From NCBI RefSeq assembly GCF_018448495.1, contig NZ_CP049902.1, forward strand, positions 1,612,001 through 1,676,000: a stretch of 64,000 bases of DNA. The letters are read 5' to 3'. The notes under the pieces were generated by a model that was given only the letters and a program-made list of their open reading frames with translations, did not search any database and had not been told where the DNA came from. Every line of letters starts with the position of its first letter. The first letter of the stretch is position 1. Origin of the DNA: Psychrobacter sp. WY6. GTDB lineage: Bacteria > Pseudomonadota > Gammaproteobacteria > Pseudomonadales > Moraxellaceae. A program made the translations under genes and the position numbers. This document shows positions 10,790-21,321 of this stretch, in pieces.

Positions 10790-11904
10790 ATGTCAACGTC
10801 AGCGCCTATTAACCGTCGCCTTACCAAAAAAATATATGTCGGTGATGTCGCGATTGGTGGTGATGCGCCGATTAGTGTGCAGAGTATGACCAATACAGAT
10901 ACTTGCGATGTGGCAGCAACTGTCGCTCAAATCGAACGCTGCGTTGAAGCTGGTGCGGATTTGATGCGGGTGTCGACGCCAACGATGGATACGGTCAAAG
11001 CTTTTGGCGAAATTCGTAAGCTGGTCAGTGTGCCTTTGATTGCAGATGTGCATTTCGACCACAAGATTGCGTTAGCAGTTGCCGAAGCAGGGGCTGACTG
11101 TCTGCGTATTAATCCAGGTAACATCGGTAGCGATGCTAAAGTACGCGAAGTGGTTGCTTGTGCCAAATATTACAACATCCCTATTCGTATCGGTGTCAAT
11201 GCAGGCTCGCTCGAAAAAGACATTCAGCGCAAATATACCGAGCCAACTGGCGAGGCGATGCTTGAATCAGCCATGCGCCATATCGATATATTAGAGCGTC
11301 TAAATTTTGATCAATATAAAGTATCGGTTAAAGCCAGTAATGTGTTTTTGACCTTGGATGCGTATCGCCTGATTTCTGCCCAAATTGATAACCCGCTGCA
11401 TTTAGGCGTCACCGAGGCGGGCGTTTATCGTACGGGCGCGGTCAAATCCGCGATTGCACTTGGCGGTTTATTATTAGATGGCATCGGTGATACCATTCGT
11501 ATCTCACTGGCGGCAGAGCCTGAAGAAGAAATTAAAATCGGCTTTGATATTTTAAAATCGCTCAATATACGTTCTAATGGTGTCAACTTTATTGCGTGCC
11601 CAAGCTGCTCTCGCCAAGAGTTTGATGTGATTAGAGTCATGACGGCTCTAGAGTCGCGTTTAGAAGACATTCGTGAACCGATGAATCTGTCTGTGATCGG
11701 CTGTAAAGTAAGGTCCTGGTGAAGCGAAAAGAGGCCGATATTGGCATTGTTGGTGCCGCACCAAGATCCTTGGTATATCGTATGGGTGAAAAAAGCCATC
11801 TTATCGATACCGACAATTTGGTCGATGAAATAGAAGGCATGGTACGCGCACATGCCGAAGATTTGGCTAAAAAACGCGAGAATGAGATTATCCGCGTAAA
11901 ATAA
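10790..11904 (+). pseudogene. ispG: 4-hydroxy-3-methylbut-2-en-1-yl diphosphate synthase IspG, frameshifted twice
   Basis: IspG (GcpE) is the [4Fe-4S] enzyme of the penultimate MEP-pathway step, converting MEcPP to HMBPP. The first frame covers the TIM barrel ([53 protein letters not shown]) and the first two cluster ligands in [11 protein letters not shown]. The third ligand and end, VIGCKV(N)[15 protein letters not shown], need two frame changes. About two bases are missing at 11710-11712 (GTA-A-GGT for GTA-AAN-GGT) and one extra A sits at 11727-11730. The 1115-base span fits a net loss of one base. Repaired length is about 371 residues, normal for the family. ATG 10790 has GAAGGG seven bases upstream. 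The gene should be essential in a bacterium with only the MEP pathway. Confidence 0.92.
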
Positions 11905-11968
11905 AACACTATTATGAGCAAAAAATAAAAGAGACACTTGTTAAAATTTTTAAGGATACGACCGTACC

Positions 11969-13256
11969 ATGATTAAAGCTATCAAAGGGTTCAATGATAT
12001 TTTGCCTGATCAGTCCGCAAAATGGCTGCATTTAGAAGCGATATTGGCTGAAGTACTGGGCAGATACGGCTTTGAGCATATTCGCTTGCCAATCGTTGAG
12101 CAAACCGATTTGTTTGCGCGTGCCATTGGCGGCGCGACTGATATTGTCGAAAAAGAGATGTATAGCTTTACCGATAAATCTGAGCCACCAACGCCGTTGG
12201 CTCTACGCCCTGAAGGTACGGCAGGTGCAGTACGTGCTGTGATTGAGCATAACTTGCTGCGCGGTGATACGCCTAAATTATGGTATATCGGTCCAATGTT
12301 TCGCTATGAGCGTCCACAAAAAGGTCGTTATCGTCAATTTCATCAAATAGGTGTTGAAAGCTTTGGTAGTGCCTTACCAGACGCTGACGCTGAGCTGATC
12401 GCCATGACTCATCTAATGTGGCAAGAGCTGGGTCTAAAAGATGAGATGCGTTTAGAGCTGAACAGTCTGGGCGAAATTGATGAGCGTTATGCTTATCGCG
12501 AAGCATTGGTTGCTTATTTAACCGATAAAAAATCAGCTGGATGAAGACAGCAAGCGCCGCTTGACCACCAATCCGCTACGTATTTTAGATAGCAAAGAAG
12601 CAAGCACCCAAGCTCTATTGGTAGACGCGCCTAAGCTTGCTGACTTTTTAGGTGAAGAAAGCGTGGCGCATTTTGAGCAAGTACAAGCCTATTTAACAGA
12701 GCTGGGTATTAATTTTGAGATCAATCCACACTTAGTACGCGGTCTTGATTATTATAACAAAACGGTTTTTGAGTGGGTGACCGACAAGCTTGGTAGCCAA
12801 GCGACTGTTTGTGCAGGCGGCCGTTATGATGGTTTGATCGGGCAACTAAAATCCATCGGTACTGATGGCAATAAGCCAGTAAAATCTGAGCCTGCTGTTG
12901 GATTTGCCATGGGGCTTGAGCGTTTATTACTGTTAATGGAAGCGGTTGCGCCGATTGCTGATGTTCCCGCTTGCGATGTTTTCGTGGTTGCGCATCCAGA
13001 GGTTTATAGTGCTGGTATTGGCTATGCCCAGCGCCTACGCTATAGTCGCCCAGACATTCGGGTGAAAATGGCGAGTGCGACGAGCCTAAAAGCGCAAATG
13101 AAGAAAGCCGATAAGTCAGGTGCTGCATTGACCGTTATTATTGCGCAGCAAGAGCTGGATGATAATACCCTCAGCGTTAAAGACATGCAGACGGGCGAAC
13201 AACAGACGGTTGCGACAGATTGGCTGTCGAACAAAGAAAATTTTATCCGTCAGTAA
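11969..13256 (+). pseudogene. hisS: Histidyl-tRNA synthetase, frameshifted
   Basis: HisRS charges tRNA-His and is essential. The first frame (11969-12544) begins [18 protein letters not shown] and carries class II motif 2 ([18 protein letters not shown]) and [20 protein letters not shown]. The second frame (from about 12534; first ATG-like start of the open frame at 12561) continues [19 protein letters not shown], the histidine motif [21 protein letters not shown], motif 3 ([13 protein letters not shown]) and the C-terminal anticodon-binding domain. The switch falls at the A run 12527-12533, where AAAAAATCAG probably stands for two lysines, an aspartate and CAG. The 1288-base span again fits two missing bases. 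Repaired length is about 429 residues. Confidence 0.92.
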
Positions 13257-13311
13257 TCGATTGCGGTTTTAGCATTAGCAATTTCATAACACTTTTATCA
13301 GGTAAACACAT

Positions 13312-14097
13312 ATGGCTCTGACACCCAATTCGCCGAATGCAGACAATTCAATGCAAGCGTTAAAGCAGTATGGCAGCTATATTGTCACTGCGATTTTGTT
13401 GGCACTGGCCGCTTATTTTGGTTGGACATATTGGCAGGACAACCATGCGCGCGTAGACACCGTTGCAGCAGATCATTATGCAGACATTCAGCGGTTGAAT
13501 GAAGAAGTCAGTTTGGCCTCACAAAACCCTGATTTGGAAGCAGAAGCACAGGCAGCACTTGCCCAAAGTCGCACCCAGCTAAACAAAGATATTGATGCGC
13601 TAGTCAGTAAGCATGGTGAGTCGGTTTACGCTTGGCAGGCACTGATGATTAAAGCGCGTCAGCAAGTAGATAATAATGAATTTACCGAGGCAAGTGAAAC
13701 CTTCAAAAAAGCATTGGCTATTGACTTAGGTGATGCAGGTTTACAGGCAATTACTCGTTTGCGCTATGCGACAACGTTACTGGCGGCGGGCGATACGGAT
13801 GCTGCATTAGCAGAAGCCAACAATGATATGCCAAGCTCATTTGAAGCCAGCCAACAAGAGTTGTTAGGGGATATTTATTTGGCACAAGATAATAAAGACT
13901 CAGCGATCAAGTCTTATAATAATGCTTGGGAGTTGTTACGCAACCGTCAAGAGACGCGTGCAGTATTGGCATTAAAGATGGAGAGTCTGGGCATCGTACC
14001 TGAGCCTATCGACGAACCAGTCAGTCTGATTCAAGAGTCAAGTAATCCTGCACAGCCCTTGGTGGAAGAAAATGCTGCTGCCGAGGTTGCGCAATAA
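13312..14097 (+). CDS. YfgM-like inner-membrane TPR protein
   Basis: This 261-residue protein has a short cytosolic N-terminus, one membrane helix at about residues 22-40 (YIVTAILLALAAYFGWTYW), then a periplasmic helical TPR region (HGESVYAWQALMIKARQQVD, QELLGDIYLAQDNKDSAIKS). That is the architecture of YfgM, an ancillary protein of the SecYEG translocon that hands clients to periplasmic chaperones. Its place between hisS and bamB is the family's usual one. The last 30 residues are an acidic, Pro/Ala-rich tail. AGGT lies upstream of ATG 13312. The membrane helix and context are clear; the chaperone-handover role is known from E. coli only. Confidence 0.85.
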   Translation: MALTPNSPNADNSMQALKQYGSYIVTAILLALAAYFGWTYWQDNHARVDTVAADHYADIQRLNEEVSLASQNPDLEAEAQAALAQSRTQLNKDIDALVSKHGESVYAWQALMIKARQQVDNNEFTEASETFKKALAIDLGDAGLQAITRLRYATTLLAAGDTDAALAEANNDMPSSFEASQQELLGDIYLAQDNKDSAIKSYNNAWELLRNRQETRAVLALKMESLGIVPEPIDEPVSLIQESSNPAQPLVEENAAAEVAQ

Positions 14098-14340
14098 TTG
14101 TACAGTGACAAGCGCTGTTAACCAATAATAGCGTTTGCGTTCTACCTAATGCCTGATAATTGCTAGTCAATAGCGCGTATCTATAACCGTTCTACAAGCT
14201 AAGTGGTACAGTAAAACAATCGCGTCGCATGAACCACCAGCACTCATTGAATGTGCTTGGTGAGTACTAATCGCCGATCTTATACTTACTGATAACCAAT
14301 TTACTAATTAATAATAATTTATTTGTAGTGAGAACTCATA

Positions 14341-15549
14341 ATGACTCAATCTATTCGCTCTAGCAAGATATCAAAAGCTAAAACCATCAAATCGACGGTG
14401 ATGCATGTGGCAGTATTGGCAGTGATGAGCACTGCGGTGATTGGGTGTAATCGCGGTATTAAACCCGTCGTCAATGATCCAGTCAAGCTGGTACAGATTG
14501 CTGAGCCTATCAGTGTGTTGCAACCGGTTTTTAGCACAGATATTGGCAATAAAAAAGCCAGTAAGAAAGATCCATTAGACTTGCAAGTAGGTTATGTCAA
14601 TGGACAAATCGTCACTGCATCGCGCGGTGGGGACTTGACCGGCTTTAACAGTGCAGGCGAACGTTTATGGTCGATCAACGTTGGCGATCAAATCACGGGC
14701 GGCGTTGCTTTAGATGCTTTAAGCCAAACAGCGATTATTAGCACACGCGGTGGTCAAGTGATGGCATTTGATAGTGTGACTGGCGCAAAACGCTGGCAGA
14801 AGCAGTTATCAGGATCAGTATTGACACCCGCTTTAATTACCAATAACCGTGTCATTCTATCAGCGAACGATGGCTTTTTACATGGCTTGTCACTACAGAC
14901 AGGTCAGTCTGTCTGGCAGTTTGCCACACAAGTTCCAGCCATCAGTGTACGCGGTAGTGCGGCGCCAACGTTATTAGATAGCAAAACGGCGTTATTAGCG
15001 ACTGCTGATGGTCGTTTACATGCGGTGACGACTGATAGTGGTTTACCGCAGTGGTCAAGACGTGTTGGTGTTGGCACTGGTAGTAGTGAAGTTGAGCGCA
15101 TGAGTGATGTCGATGGTACGCCGATCGTCGATAAAAACCAGCTATTTGCCATCAGTTATAGCGGTCAGTTATTAGGTATTGATTTGGCTTCGCGTCAAGT
15201 CATGTTTGTCAACGAGCTTGCCAGCTTAAAGTCACTTGCTGTAAATAACCAGCAGGTGATTGCTACCAGTTTAGAGGGTAAAGTGGTTGCCTATAATCGC
15301 AGTACTGGTGAGGTTCTTTGGGAAAGTGAAGAGCTGGCTTATCGTCATTTAACCAATCCTGTGATGATTGGCAATTATATTGCTGTGGGTGATTTTGACG
15401 GCGTGGTACACTTATTTGATCCAGCTAGCGGTAAAATCGTTAGCCGTGTACAAACCAAGGGCGCTTTGAGTAGCTTGCAGGTACAAGGCAGCCGCTTAAT
15501 GACCCAAAGCACGTCAGGACAAGTTGCTATTTGGCAGTTAGCCCGCTAA
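14341..15549 (+). CDS. bamB: Outer membrane assembly lipoprotein BamB
   Basis: BamB is the beta-propeller lipoprotein of the BAM complex, which inserts beta-barrel proteins into the outer membrane. The 402 residues start with a long basic leader and a signal peptide ending in STAVIGC (Cys36). The body is built of PQQ-type propeller blades with recurring Ala/Gly-x-W endings: GERLWSINVGDQITGGVAL, DSVTGAKRWQKQLSGSV, LQTGQSVWQFATQVPA, STGEVLWESEELAY. The ispG-hisS-yfgM-bamB-der order confirms it. A 243-base gap from yfgM suggests it may have its own promoter. Confidence 0.93.
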   Translation: MTQSIRSSKISKAKTIKSTVMHVAVLAVMSTAVIGCNRGIKPVVNDPVKLVQIAEPISVLQPVFSTDIGNKKASKKDPLDLQVGYVNGQIVTASRGGDLTGFNSAGERLWSINVGDQITGGVALDALSQTAIISTRGGQVMAFDSVTGAKRWQKQLSGSVLTPALITNNRVILSANDGFLHGLSLQTGQSVWQFATQVPAISVRGSAAPTLLDSKTALLATADGRLHAVTTDSGLPQWSRRVGVGTGSSEVERMSDVDGTPIVDKNQLFAISYSGQLLGIDLASRQVMFVNELASLKSLAVNNQQVIATSLEGKVVAYNRSTGEVLWESEELAYRHLTNPVMIGNYIAVGDFDGVVHLFDPASGKIVSRVQTKGALSSLQVQGSRLMTQSTSGQVAIWQLAR

Positions 15550-15943
15550 GCTTTTTATCGGTTAACAGTTACTCAGATAGTGTGTTTTGATACTATCGTT
15601 AAGTCAACTGTAAGCCAACTGGTTGATTGTAATTTTAGAGAACACAAACGCTGCTTCGTCAGCGTTTAGTGCCTTGTGTAAATCGCTTGTTTAAACACAG
15701 GCTTTCGCGTACTCTATGCGACCGATGCGCCGTAGGTGTTATCCATATATATATTTTTATCTATAATTTAGTCGTCCTATGTACCACTTGCTAAGTGTAA
15801 AATAGCTGACGATTATTTTTGCTATTTTTTTATCATTCATTTTAATTTGCGGTCAAGAGCAGCCTATTCACGACTACTGTTATATCACTGGTTATAAGAA
15901 TAACTGTACTGCCCGCCATCGTGCATTTCACTGAGAGTAACCC
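15550..15943. other. bamB-der gap with a GC hairpin
   Basis: This 394-base gap holds a perfect 8-bp stem at 15646-15667 (AAACGCTG, loop CTTCGT, CAGCGTTT). The UUCG-like loop makes it stable, but only three T follow, so it is at best a weak terminator for bamB. I see no gene in the remainder. Confidence 0.45.
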
Positions 15944-17386
15944 ATGAGTATCAAGCCTGTGGTCGCCTTAATTGGTCGTCCAAACGTCGGTAAATCCACC
16001 TTATTTAATCAGTTCACAAAAAGTCGGCAGGCATTGGTTGCTGATTTGTCAGGACTGACTCGTGACCGTCAGTACGGTGATGCGACCTATGAAGACAAAT
16101 CTTTTATCGTTGTAGACACTGGTGGTATTGGTGAGGCGGATGATGGTAGCGGCAACATTGATGACTATATGTCTGAGCAATCGCATACAGCGATTCATGA
16201 AGCAGACATCATCGTATTTGTGGTGGATGCTCGTGCTGGTATGATCGGCGCAGATGCTGAGATTGGTAAGTTTTTACATACACTTGGCAAACCAGTCTAT
16301 GTGGTTGCCAATAAAGTCGATGGTGCTCACGACGCTGCACCTGCCGAGTTTTATGCATTAGGATTGGGTGAGCCATATCCGATGGCAGCAAGTCATGGTC
16401 GCGGTGTCGGTAATTTGCTTGAAATATTGACGGCTGATATGCCTGAGCAAGAGAATGTCGTAGAGCCAAAAGGTTTGAAGTTAGCGATCATAGGTCGTCC
16501 AAACGTTGGTAAATCGACGCTAGTCAATCGTCTATTGGGTGAAGACCGAGTAGTGGTTTTTGATATGCCCGGTACCACGCGTGACAGTATTTATATTCCT
16601 TATACACGCGAAGGTAAAGACTACGTCTTAATCGATACTGCTGGTGTGCGCCGCCGCGGCAGAATTGATGAAAAAGTAGAGAAATTCTCGGTCATTAAAA
16701 CCCTGCAAGCAATCGAAGATTCTAATGTAACCGTTATTGTTATTGATGCGCATGAAGGTATCGTTGATCAAGACTTGCATATGATTGGCTATGCGCTTGA
16801 TGCGGGTCGTGCTTTAGTTGTTGCGATTAATAAGTGGGATGGTCTGACTGCTGATCAGAAAAATTATATCAAGATTGAGATGGATCGCCGCTTTAACTTT
16901 ATCCCTTATGTAAAAGTGCATTTAATCTCAGCACTACATGGTACGGGTGTGGGTAATCTATACCCGTCTATCTTGCGTGCTTATAAATCTTCGATGTTTG
17001 AAGTATCAACCAATCGCTTGACTCAGATTCTGCAAGATGCGGTGACAGCCAATCCACCACCAACGGTTGCTGGTCGCCGTATTAAACTGCGCTTCGCTCA
17101 CATCGGTGGTCACAATCCGCCCGTGATTGTCATTCATGGTAACCAAACCAGCGCGCTACCTAAGAGCTATCAGCGTTATCTTGAAAACCAATTCCGTCAA
17201 GTATTTAAGCTCGAAGGCACGCCGCTCAACGTTGTCCTTAAACAAAATGACAACCCATATGCCAACAAGAGCGATACGCCAACCAAAGCGAAGACGCAAC
17301 AGTTGCGCCAACGCGAGCGTAATCGGGCACAGAAATTTACTACCAAAGATAAGCAGAAATTCACCAATAAAGATAAAAAGCGTTAA
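15944..17386 (+). CDS. der: Ribosome assembly GTPase Der (EngA)
   Basis: Der is an essential GTPase with two G domains that acts in 50S subunit maturation. Two P-loops are visible, GRPNVGKST at residues 11-19 and again at about 184-192, each followed by its own switch region ([21 protein letters not shown]), G3 (VVDTGG; LIDTAG) and NKxD (NKVDG; NKWDG). A C-terminal KH-like domain follows ([20 protein letters not shown]), then a lysine-rich tail in which [14 protein letters not shown] is a near repeat. Length 480 is normal. The start ATG has GAGAG upstream. It closes the ispG cluster. Confidence 0.96.
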   Translation: MSIKPVVALIGRPNVGKSTLFNQFTKSRQALVADLSGLTRDRQYGDATYEDKSFIVVDTGGIGEADDGSGNIDDYMSEQSHTAIHEADIIVFVVDARAGMIGADAEIGKFLHTLGKPVYVVANKVDGAHDAAPAEFYALGLGEPYPMAASHGRGVGNLLEILTADMPEQENVVEPKGLKLAIIGRPNVGKSTLVNRLLGEDRVVVFDMPGTTRDSIYIPYTREGKDYVLIDTAGVRRRGRIDEKVEKFSVIKTLQAIEDSNVTVIVIDAHEGIVDQDLHMIGYALDAGRALVVAINKWDGLTADQKNYIKIEMDRRFNFIPYVKVHLISALHGTGVGNLYPSILRAYKSSMFEVSTNRLTQILQDAVTANPPPTVAGRRIKLRFAHIGGHNPPVIVIHGNQTSALPKSYQRYLENQFRQVFKLEGTPLNVVLKQNDNPYANKSDTPTKAKTQQLRQRERNRAQKFTTKDKQKFTNKDKKR

Positions 17387-17404
17387 TTTAGCAAAATGAT
17401 GACG

Positions 17405-17440
17405 GTCTTTATATTGTTGTAGTAAATAAAGACTGTTTTA
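17405..17440 (+). terminator. Possible terminator after der
   Basis: Stem GTCTTTAT / ATAAAGAC with a 13-base loop, then TGTTTTATT. It lies 18 bases after the der stop. It is AT-rich and therefore weak. Confidence 0.5.
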
Positions 17441-17471
17441 TTCTATTGTTCATGCTTCTCTGTAATGTGCC

Positions 17472-17504
17472 ATATCATGATGATTATATCGGTCATCATG
17501 ATAT
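17472..17504. promoter_or_regulatory. Perfect 12-bp inverted repeat upstream of the histidine kinase
   Basis: ATATCATGATGA and its exact reverse complement are separated by 9 bases, 102 bases before the kinase start. The stem is AT-rich and has no T run, so an operator for a dimeric regulator is more likely than a terminator. Which protein binds is unknown. Confidence 0.5.
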
Positions 17505-17606
17505 ATTAATACGTTGTTAAGTTTTATTAACATGTGATATTTCCCTCACTACTCCTACAAAATACCTGTACTATAATCAAAAGTTTTCTTAACTCAGTTA
17601 AGTAAT

Positions 17607-19544
17607 ATGAACAACCGTCCCTCTCAAACCATCCCTACGCTTATTTGGCGTTCTGTCGTACAAGCCATTATTTTGGCTGTGTTGGCAGGCTTCTTGATGT
17701 CTATCGTTTATGGTTTGTTATACCACTATAAAGAGAAGCGTCAGCATATCCAGCAATTGGCTACCATGTTGACCACCAGCGCATCGACAGCCGATGGTGC
17801 TGATATCGTGGCTGAGCAAGTGAGATTCTTGTTAGAAAGTGAACCCAGCATTAGAAGTATTTTATTTTATTCAACACCCAAACCTATTGATGAAGTTAAT
17901 CAATCCAGAGATGATTGGAAGAATGCCTTATTTGCAGATACTGTCAGCTTCAATTATCCCGTTACCAGTGACGATATCGGTGATGATAGCGCGCTAGATA
18001 CGTTAAACAGCAGTCAGCAATCGTCCACGACTTTATCAAATGGTGAGCAAGAATCATCAGCGTCTGCTGAGGCCAATAAAAATAGCGCGTTAGTTGGATA
18101 TATTAATCTCACTTTAGATGTGAACACCCTGCGTTCACATTGGTTTCGAAGCAATATATTGCTATGGCTTATCACCACGATATTGACGGTACTTTGGGTA
18201 TTGTACATTCTGCGCAAACTCAAATGGCCAATCAGAGATATTGAAGCTTTGAAAGAAGTCTGTCACATCGTTGTGAAAAACCCAGAGCTTGAGCAGTTAC
18301 CAGTGATTCCACAGCTTTTTGAATTTCAGGAACTGGTGCAAATCAAGCAAACTTTGGCTGTATTGTTTGATCGTTTACAGAAAGTCCAACAAGATTATGA
18401 GGCGCTTGCTATTTTTGAGCAGCAATTACACAACAAAGACGTATCCCTCGATGTGCAGCTGCATAACTTTCAAAGCATGATCACCCATGAGTTGAAAACT
18501 TCGCTAAATGCTATCGTAGGCGGTTTACAGCTGTTAGATTACGATACCCTCAATAGAGAACAAAAAGATGCGGTTGAAATTATCAGTGACGGTAGTGATA
18601 AATTGGTGTCGTCGCTTGATCATATTATTCAATTGAATCAAATACAAAAAGGTCAGATGAGTATTAATTGTATTGCGTTCAATCCACTGCAGTTAATCGC
18701 CGATCTGTTGGCAGAATATGAGCCTATTGCTCGGCAAAAAAGGCTAGAGTTGATTAGCCGTATTCATCATATAGACTATGGTCTGGAAGGGGATGCGGAA
18801 AAAATAAAACAAATATTATCGATATTATTGAGCAATGCGATTAAGTTTACTCCAGCGGGGCAGGTGACTATTACGTCGCAATTGACTCATTTTGATAAAA
18901 GCAATCGCTGGCAAATCAGTGTGAAAGACACAGGTATTGGTATCGATAGCACTCATATCGATGATATTTTTAATCCGTTTTTCCAAGTGGATTCATCACA
19001 AACTCGTCAATATGAAGGCTCAGGTGTTGGTTTGCCAGTCGTCAAGCAAATGGCTCAGCTGATGGGCGCTACTATAGAAGTCGATAGTACGTTAGGGTCA
19101 GGCACCCAATTCATGCTGACCATATCGATGACCAATAAACAGCAGTCTCGGCAGCAGCATTTATTGGCTGGATTGACTATTATTTACTATTATTATCATG
19201 AAGTTGGGTTTTTAGCGAAGGAGCTAGAGCGTTTAGGTGCGACTGTCATTTATCGTCAGCATGAAACACTGGTTATAGAGGAGATGAATGTAAGACAGGT
19301 GAATATGGTGATGTTTGCGGAAGATATTTTTCCAAGTAAAGCTGAGTCGTTAGCCAAGCGTATTCGTCAATTTGAAAGTGAACATCGGGCTTTATTGGTA
19401 TATTGGTATCCACCACATCGAGCGAAGCAGTTAGATAGCTTTGAGCATGGTTTGAAAGCAGCTGGTGTCGATTACTGTTATAGCGCCACTTATAAAGATA
19501 AAGCATTAAGCGACTTGCTTAAGCGCTGGTTGGTATGGACGTAA
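17607..19544 (+). CDS. Membrane sensor histidine kinase with a degenerate receiver-like C-terminus
   Basis: In order: membrane helix 1 (about residues 15-38), a periplasmic domain of about 140 residues with a Ser-rich low-complexity stretch, membrane helix 2 (about 182-202), a juxtamembrane coiled region, the dimerisation box MITHELKTSLNAIVGG with phospho-acceptor His294, and an ATPase domain with N box (ILLSNAIKFTP), G1 (DTGIGID), F box and G2 (YEGSGVGLPVV). Residues 519-645 resemble a receiver fold (alternating hydrophobic strands and helices), but the acidic pair after strand 1 is replaced by a tyrosine run and no clear phospho-aspartate site is left. No response regulator is adjacent, so the partner is unknown. 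It resembles BarA/GacS-type kinases in outline only. The ribosome site is weak. Confidence 0.85.
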   Translation: MNNRPSQTIPTLIWRSVVQAIILAVLAGFLMSIVYGLLYHYKEKRQHIQQLATMLTTSASTADGADIVAEQVRFLLESEPSIRSILFYSTPKPIDEVNQSRDDWKNALFADTVSFNYPVTSDDIGDDSALDTLNSSQQSSTTLSNGEQESSASAEANKNSALVGYINLTLDVNTLRSHWFRSNILLWLITTILTVLWVLYILRKLKWPIRDIEALKEVCHIVVKNPELEQLPVIPQLFEFQELVQIKQTLAVLFDRLQKVQQDYEALAIFEQQLHNKDVSLDVQLHNFQSMITHELKTSLNAIVGGLQLLDYDTLNREQKDAVEIISDGSDKLVSSLDHIIQLNQIQKGQMSINCIAFNPLQLIADLLAEYEPIARQKRLELISRIHHIDYGLEGDAEKIKQILSILLSNAIKFTPAGQVTITSQLTHFDKSNRWQISVKDTGIGIDSTHIDDIFNPFFQVDSSQTRQYEGSGVGLPVVKQMAQLMGATIEVDSTLGSGTQFMLTISMTNKQQSRQQHLLAGLTIIYYYYHEVGFLAKELERLGATVIYRQHETLVIEEMNVRQVNMVMFAEDIFPSKAESLAKRIRQFESEHRALLVYWYPPHRAKQLDSFEHGLKAAGVDYCYSATYKDKALSDLLKRWLVWT

Positions 19545-19781
19545 TAGATCGAAATATTTGTCATATTTACCGTACTAACCTCGTTTAATGTACTCGATTG
19601 CCTTTCATTTATTGTAAATAGTGTCGAAAATCGTATTTTTGACAAAGGTGCTTGCTTTTAATCTGAAAAATATGATGAACGGTGTCAAATCTTCTTAGTC
19701 TACTAAATACCGTGTTTACACCTGTTTTCTCATAACGCTGTTTTATAGGAATAATACAATTTCTGTGGTGAATGAGGACAT

Positions 19782-19816
19782 AAAAAAGACGCCCCGTTTT
19801 GAGGCGTCTTTTTTTT
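19782..19816. terminator. Bidirectional terminator
   Basis: Stem AAAAAAGACGCC / GGCGTCTTTTTT with T runs on both strands, between the convergent kinase and D,D-carboxypeptidase genes. It can end both transcripts. The surrounding 310-base gap has no gene; CTCGTTTAATGTACTC near 19580 recalls the core of the repeat at 7043-7147. Confidence 0.9.
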
Positions 19817-19854
19817 CAGTAATGTTCTTGAGAAATAGCTTTTACTAATATTCT

Positions 19855-21021
19855 CTAAAACAGATTTTGTGCCCAACGTACGACACGCTGCCAAGTGCGG
19901 CTCATAAAGCCTGACTGCTCGATATCACTGGTCGCTATAATAGGCACTGAAGCCACCGCTTTACCATCAATAACGGCCATCATTTTGCCAATTTCTTGAC
20001 CTTTTTTGATGGGTGCTTCTAGGCTCTCAGGAATATCTACCACAGTCGTGATTTTATTTTTTTGCGTTTTGCTGGTTAGAATTTGCAAATTATCCGCAGT
20101 GACTAGTTCGACTTCATCAGCTTCACCGAACCAGACTGGAACTTTGCTGACGAATTGTCCAGCAGGTGCTTTGGTGACAGTAGTGAAGTGGCCAAAGCCC
20201 CAGTTGAGCAGCTCACGTGATTGATCGGCACGTGCTTGCTGGCTCTCTGTTCCCATAATCACAGAAATCAAGCGCATGCCATCACGATTGCTTGAAGCCG
20301 CTAAGCAATAGCCTGCGGCATCAGTGTGGCCAGTTTTTAAACCATCAACGGTTGGGTCGGTTGCAAGTAGAGCATTACGGTTACCTTGAGTAATGCCGTT
20401 ATAGGTGAACTCTTTTTCTGCATAAATACCATAATAGTCGCCGCTATTCTTGATAATAGCGCGTGACAATTTGGCCAAATCTAGTGCTGATGCCTCATGC
20501 CCTTCGTCAGGCATACCAGTAGAGTTGACGAAATGGGTATTTTTCATACCAAGCTTTTCTGCTTGCTCATTCATCAAGATAGCAAATGAGGCTTCGCTAC
20601 CAGCGATATGCTCAGCCATAGCTTTTGAGGCATCGTTACCTGATTGAATAATAATACCGCGTAGCATGTCGATAACACTCGCAGATTTATTTACCGGCAC
20701 ATACATGCAAGACTGGCTGCTACTACCACGACACCAAGCATTTGGACTCATTATGACTTGGTCATCTTCTTTGAGGTCGCCTGATGCTAAGCGCTGCTCA
20801 ATGATGTAACTGGTCATCATTTTTGTCAAAGACGCTGGCGGTAGCGACTCATTGGCGTTCTTTTGTGCCAAAATCTCACCAGTATTATAATCCATCAATA
20901 CATAGGCGGTATTATCCATCTCAGGCGGCTGGATGGCTGCGTTTGCCATCACTGCACTCATAGAGATACTCACACCGACTACCAGCTGCACCAGCTGATT
21001 TTTTACACGCTTTACTGTCAT
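19855..21021 (-). CDS. dacC: D-alanyl-D-alanine carboxypeptidase (PBP5/6 family)
   Basis: This penicillin-binding protein trims the terminal D-Ala from peptidoglycan pentapeptides in the periplasm. A signal peptide (cleavage after MANA) is followed by the S11 catalytic motifs: SLTK with Ser64 and Lys67, the SGN triad in IQSGNDASKAM, and KTG in DGLKTGHTDAAGYC. A C-terminal PBP5-type beta domain follows, ending in a likely amphipathic membrane anchor (SRTWQRVVRWAQNLF). Length 388 is normal. The family is sure; the choice between dacA and dacC names is by habit, since paralogues cannot be told apart here. Confidence 0.92.
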   Translation of the reverse strand: MTVKRVKNQLVQLVVGVSISMSAVMANAAIQPPEMDNTAYVLMDYNTGEILAQKNANESLPPASLTKMMTSYIIEQRLASGDLKEDDQVIMSPNAWCRGSSSQSCMYVPVNKSASVIDMLRGIIIQSGNDASKAMAEHIAGSEASFAILMNEQAEKLGMKNTHFVNSTGMPDEGHEASALDLAKLSRAIIKNSGDYYGIYAEKEFTYNGITQGNRNALLATDPTVDGLKTGHTDAAGYCLAASSNRDGMRLISVIMGTESQQARADQSRELLNWGFGHFTTVTKAPAGQFVSKVPVWFGEADEVELVTADNLQILTSKTQKNKITTVVDIPESLEAPIKKGQEIGKMMAVIDGKAVASVPIIATSDIEQSGFMSRTWQRVVRWAQNLF

Positions 21022-21321
21022 ATATCGTTACACCGCATCATGAAACCAAATGTATCTACCGCTTATACCTTGCACTAAATCTTAAGCATCATTTTAAGTA
21101 GCCTGTCTTAAACATTCTGTTTAAAAACAATGTATTAATAAGAGTGGTGATGGCTGAGCGACAGACATAAAATTAACGCCTTATCTTAGCAAAATGCCAA
21201 CCGATGGGGAATCGATAAATGCAAAAAAAGACCCGATTAAAAAGAAAGAGTAGTAAGAAGTAAACGTTTGCTCAGACTAGGACTGCCACAATGTCTCGAA
21301 TAGAAATAATTCGACTGTCAT

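Noticed and set aside
11425..11937. Long minus-strand frame opposite the end of ispG
   Set aside because: Mirrors the conserved ispG sequence and has no features of its own.
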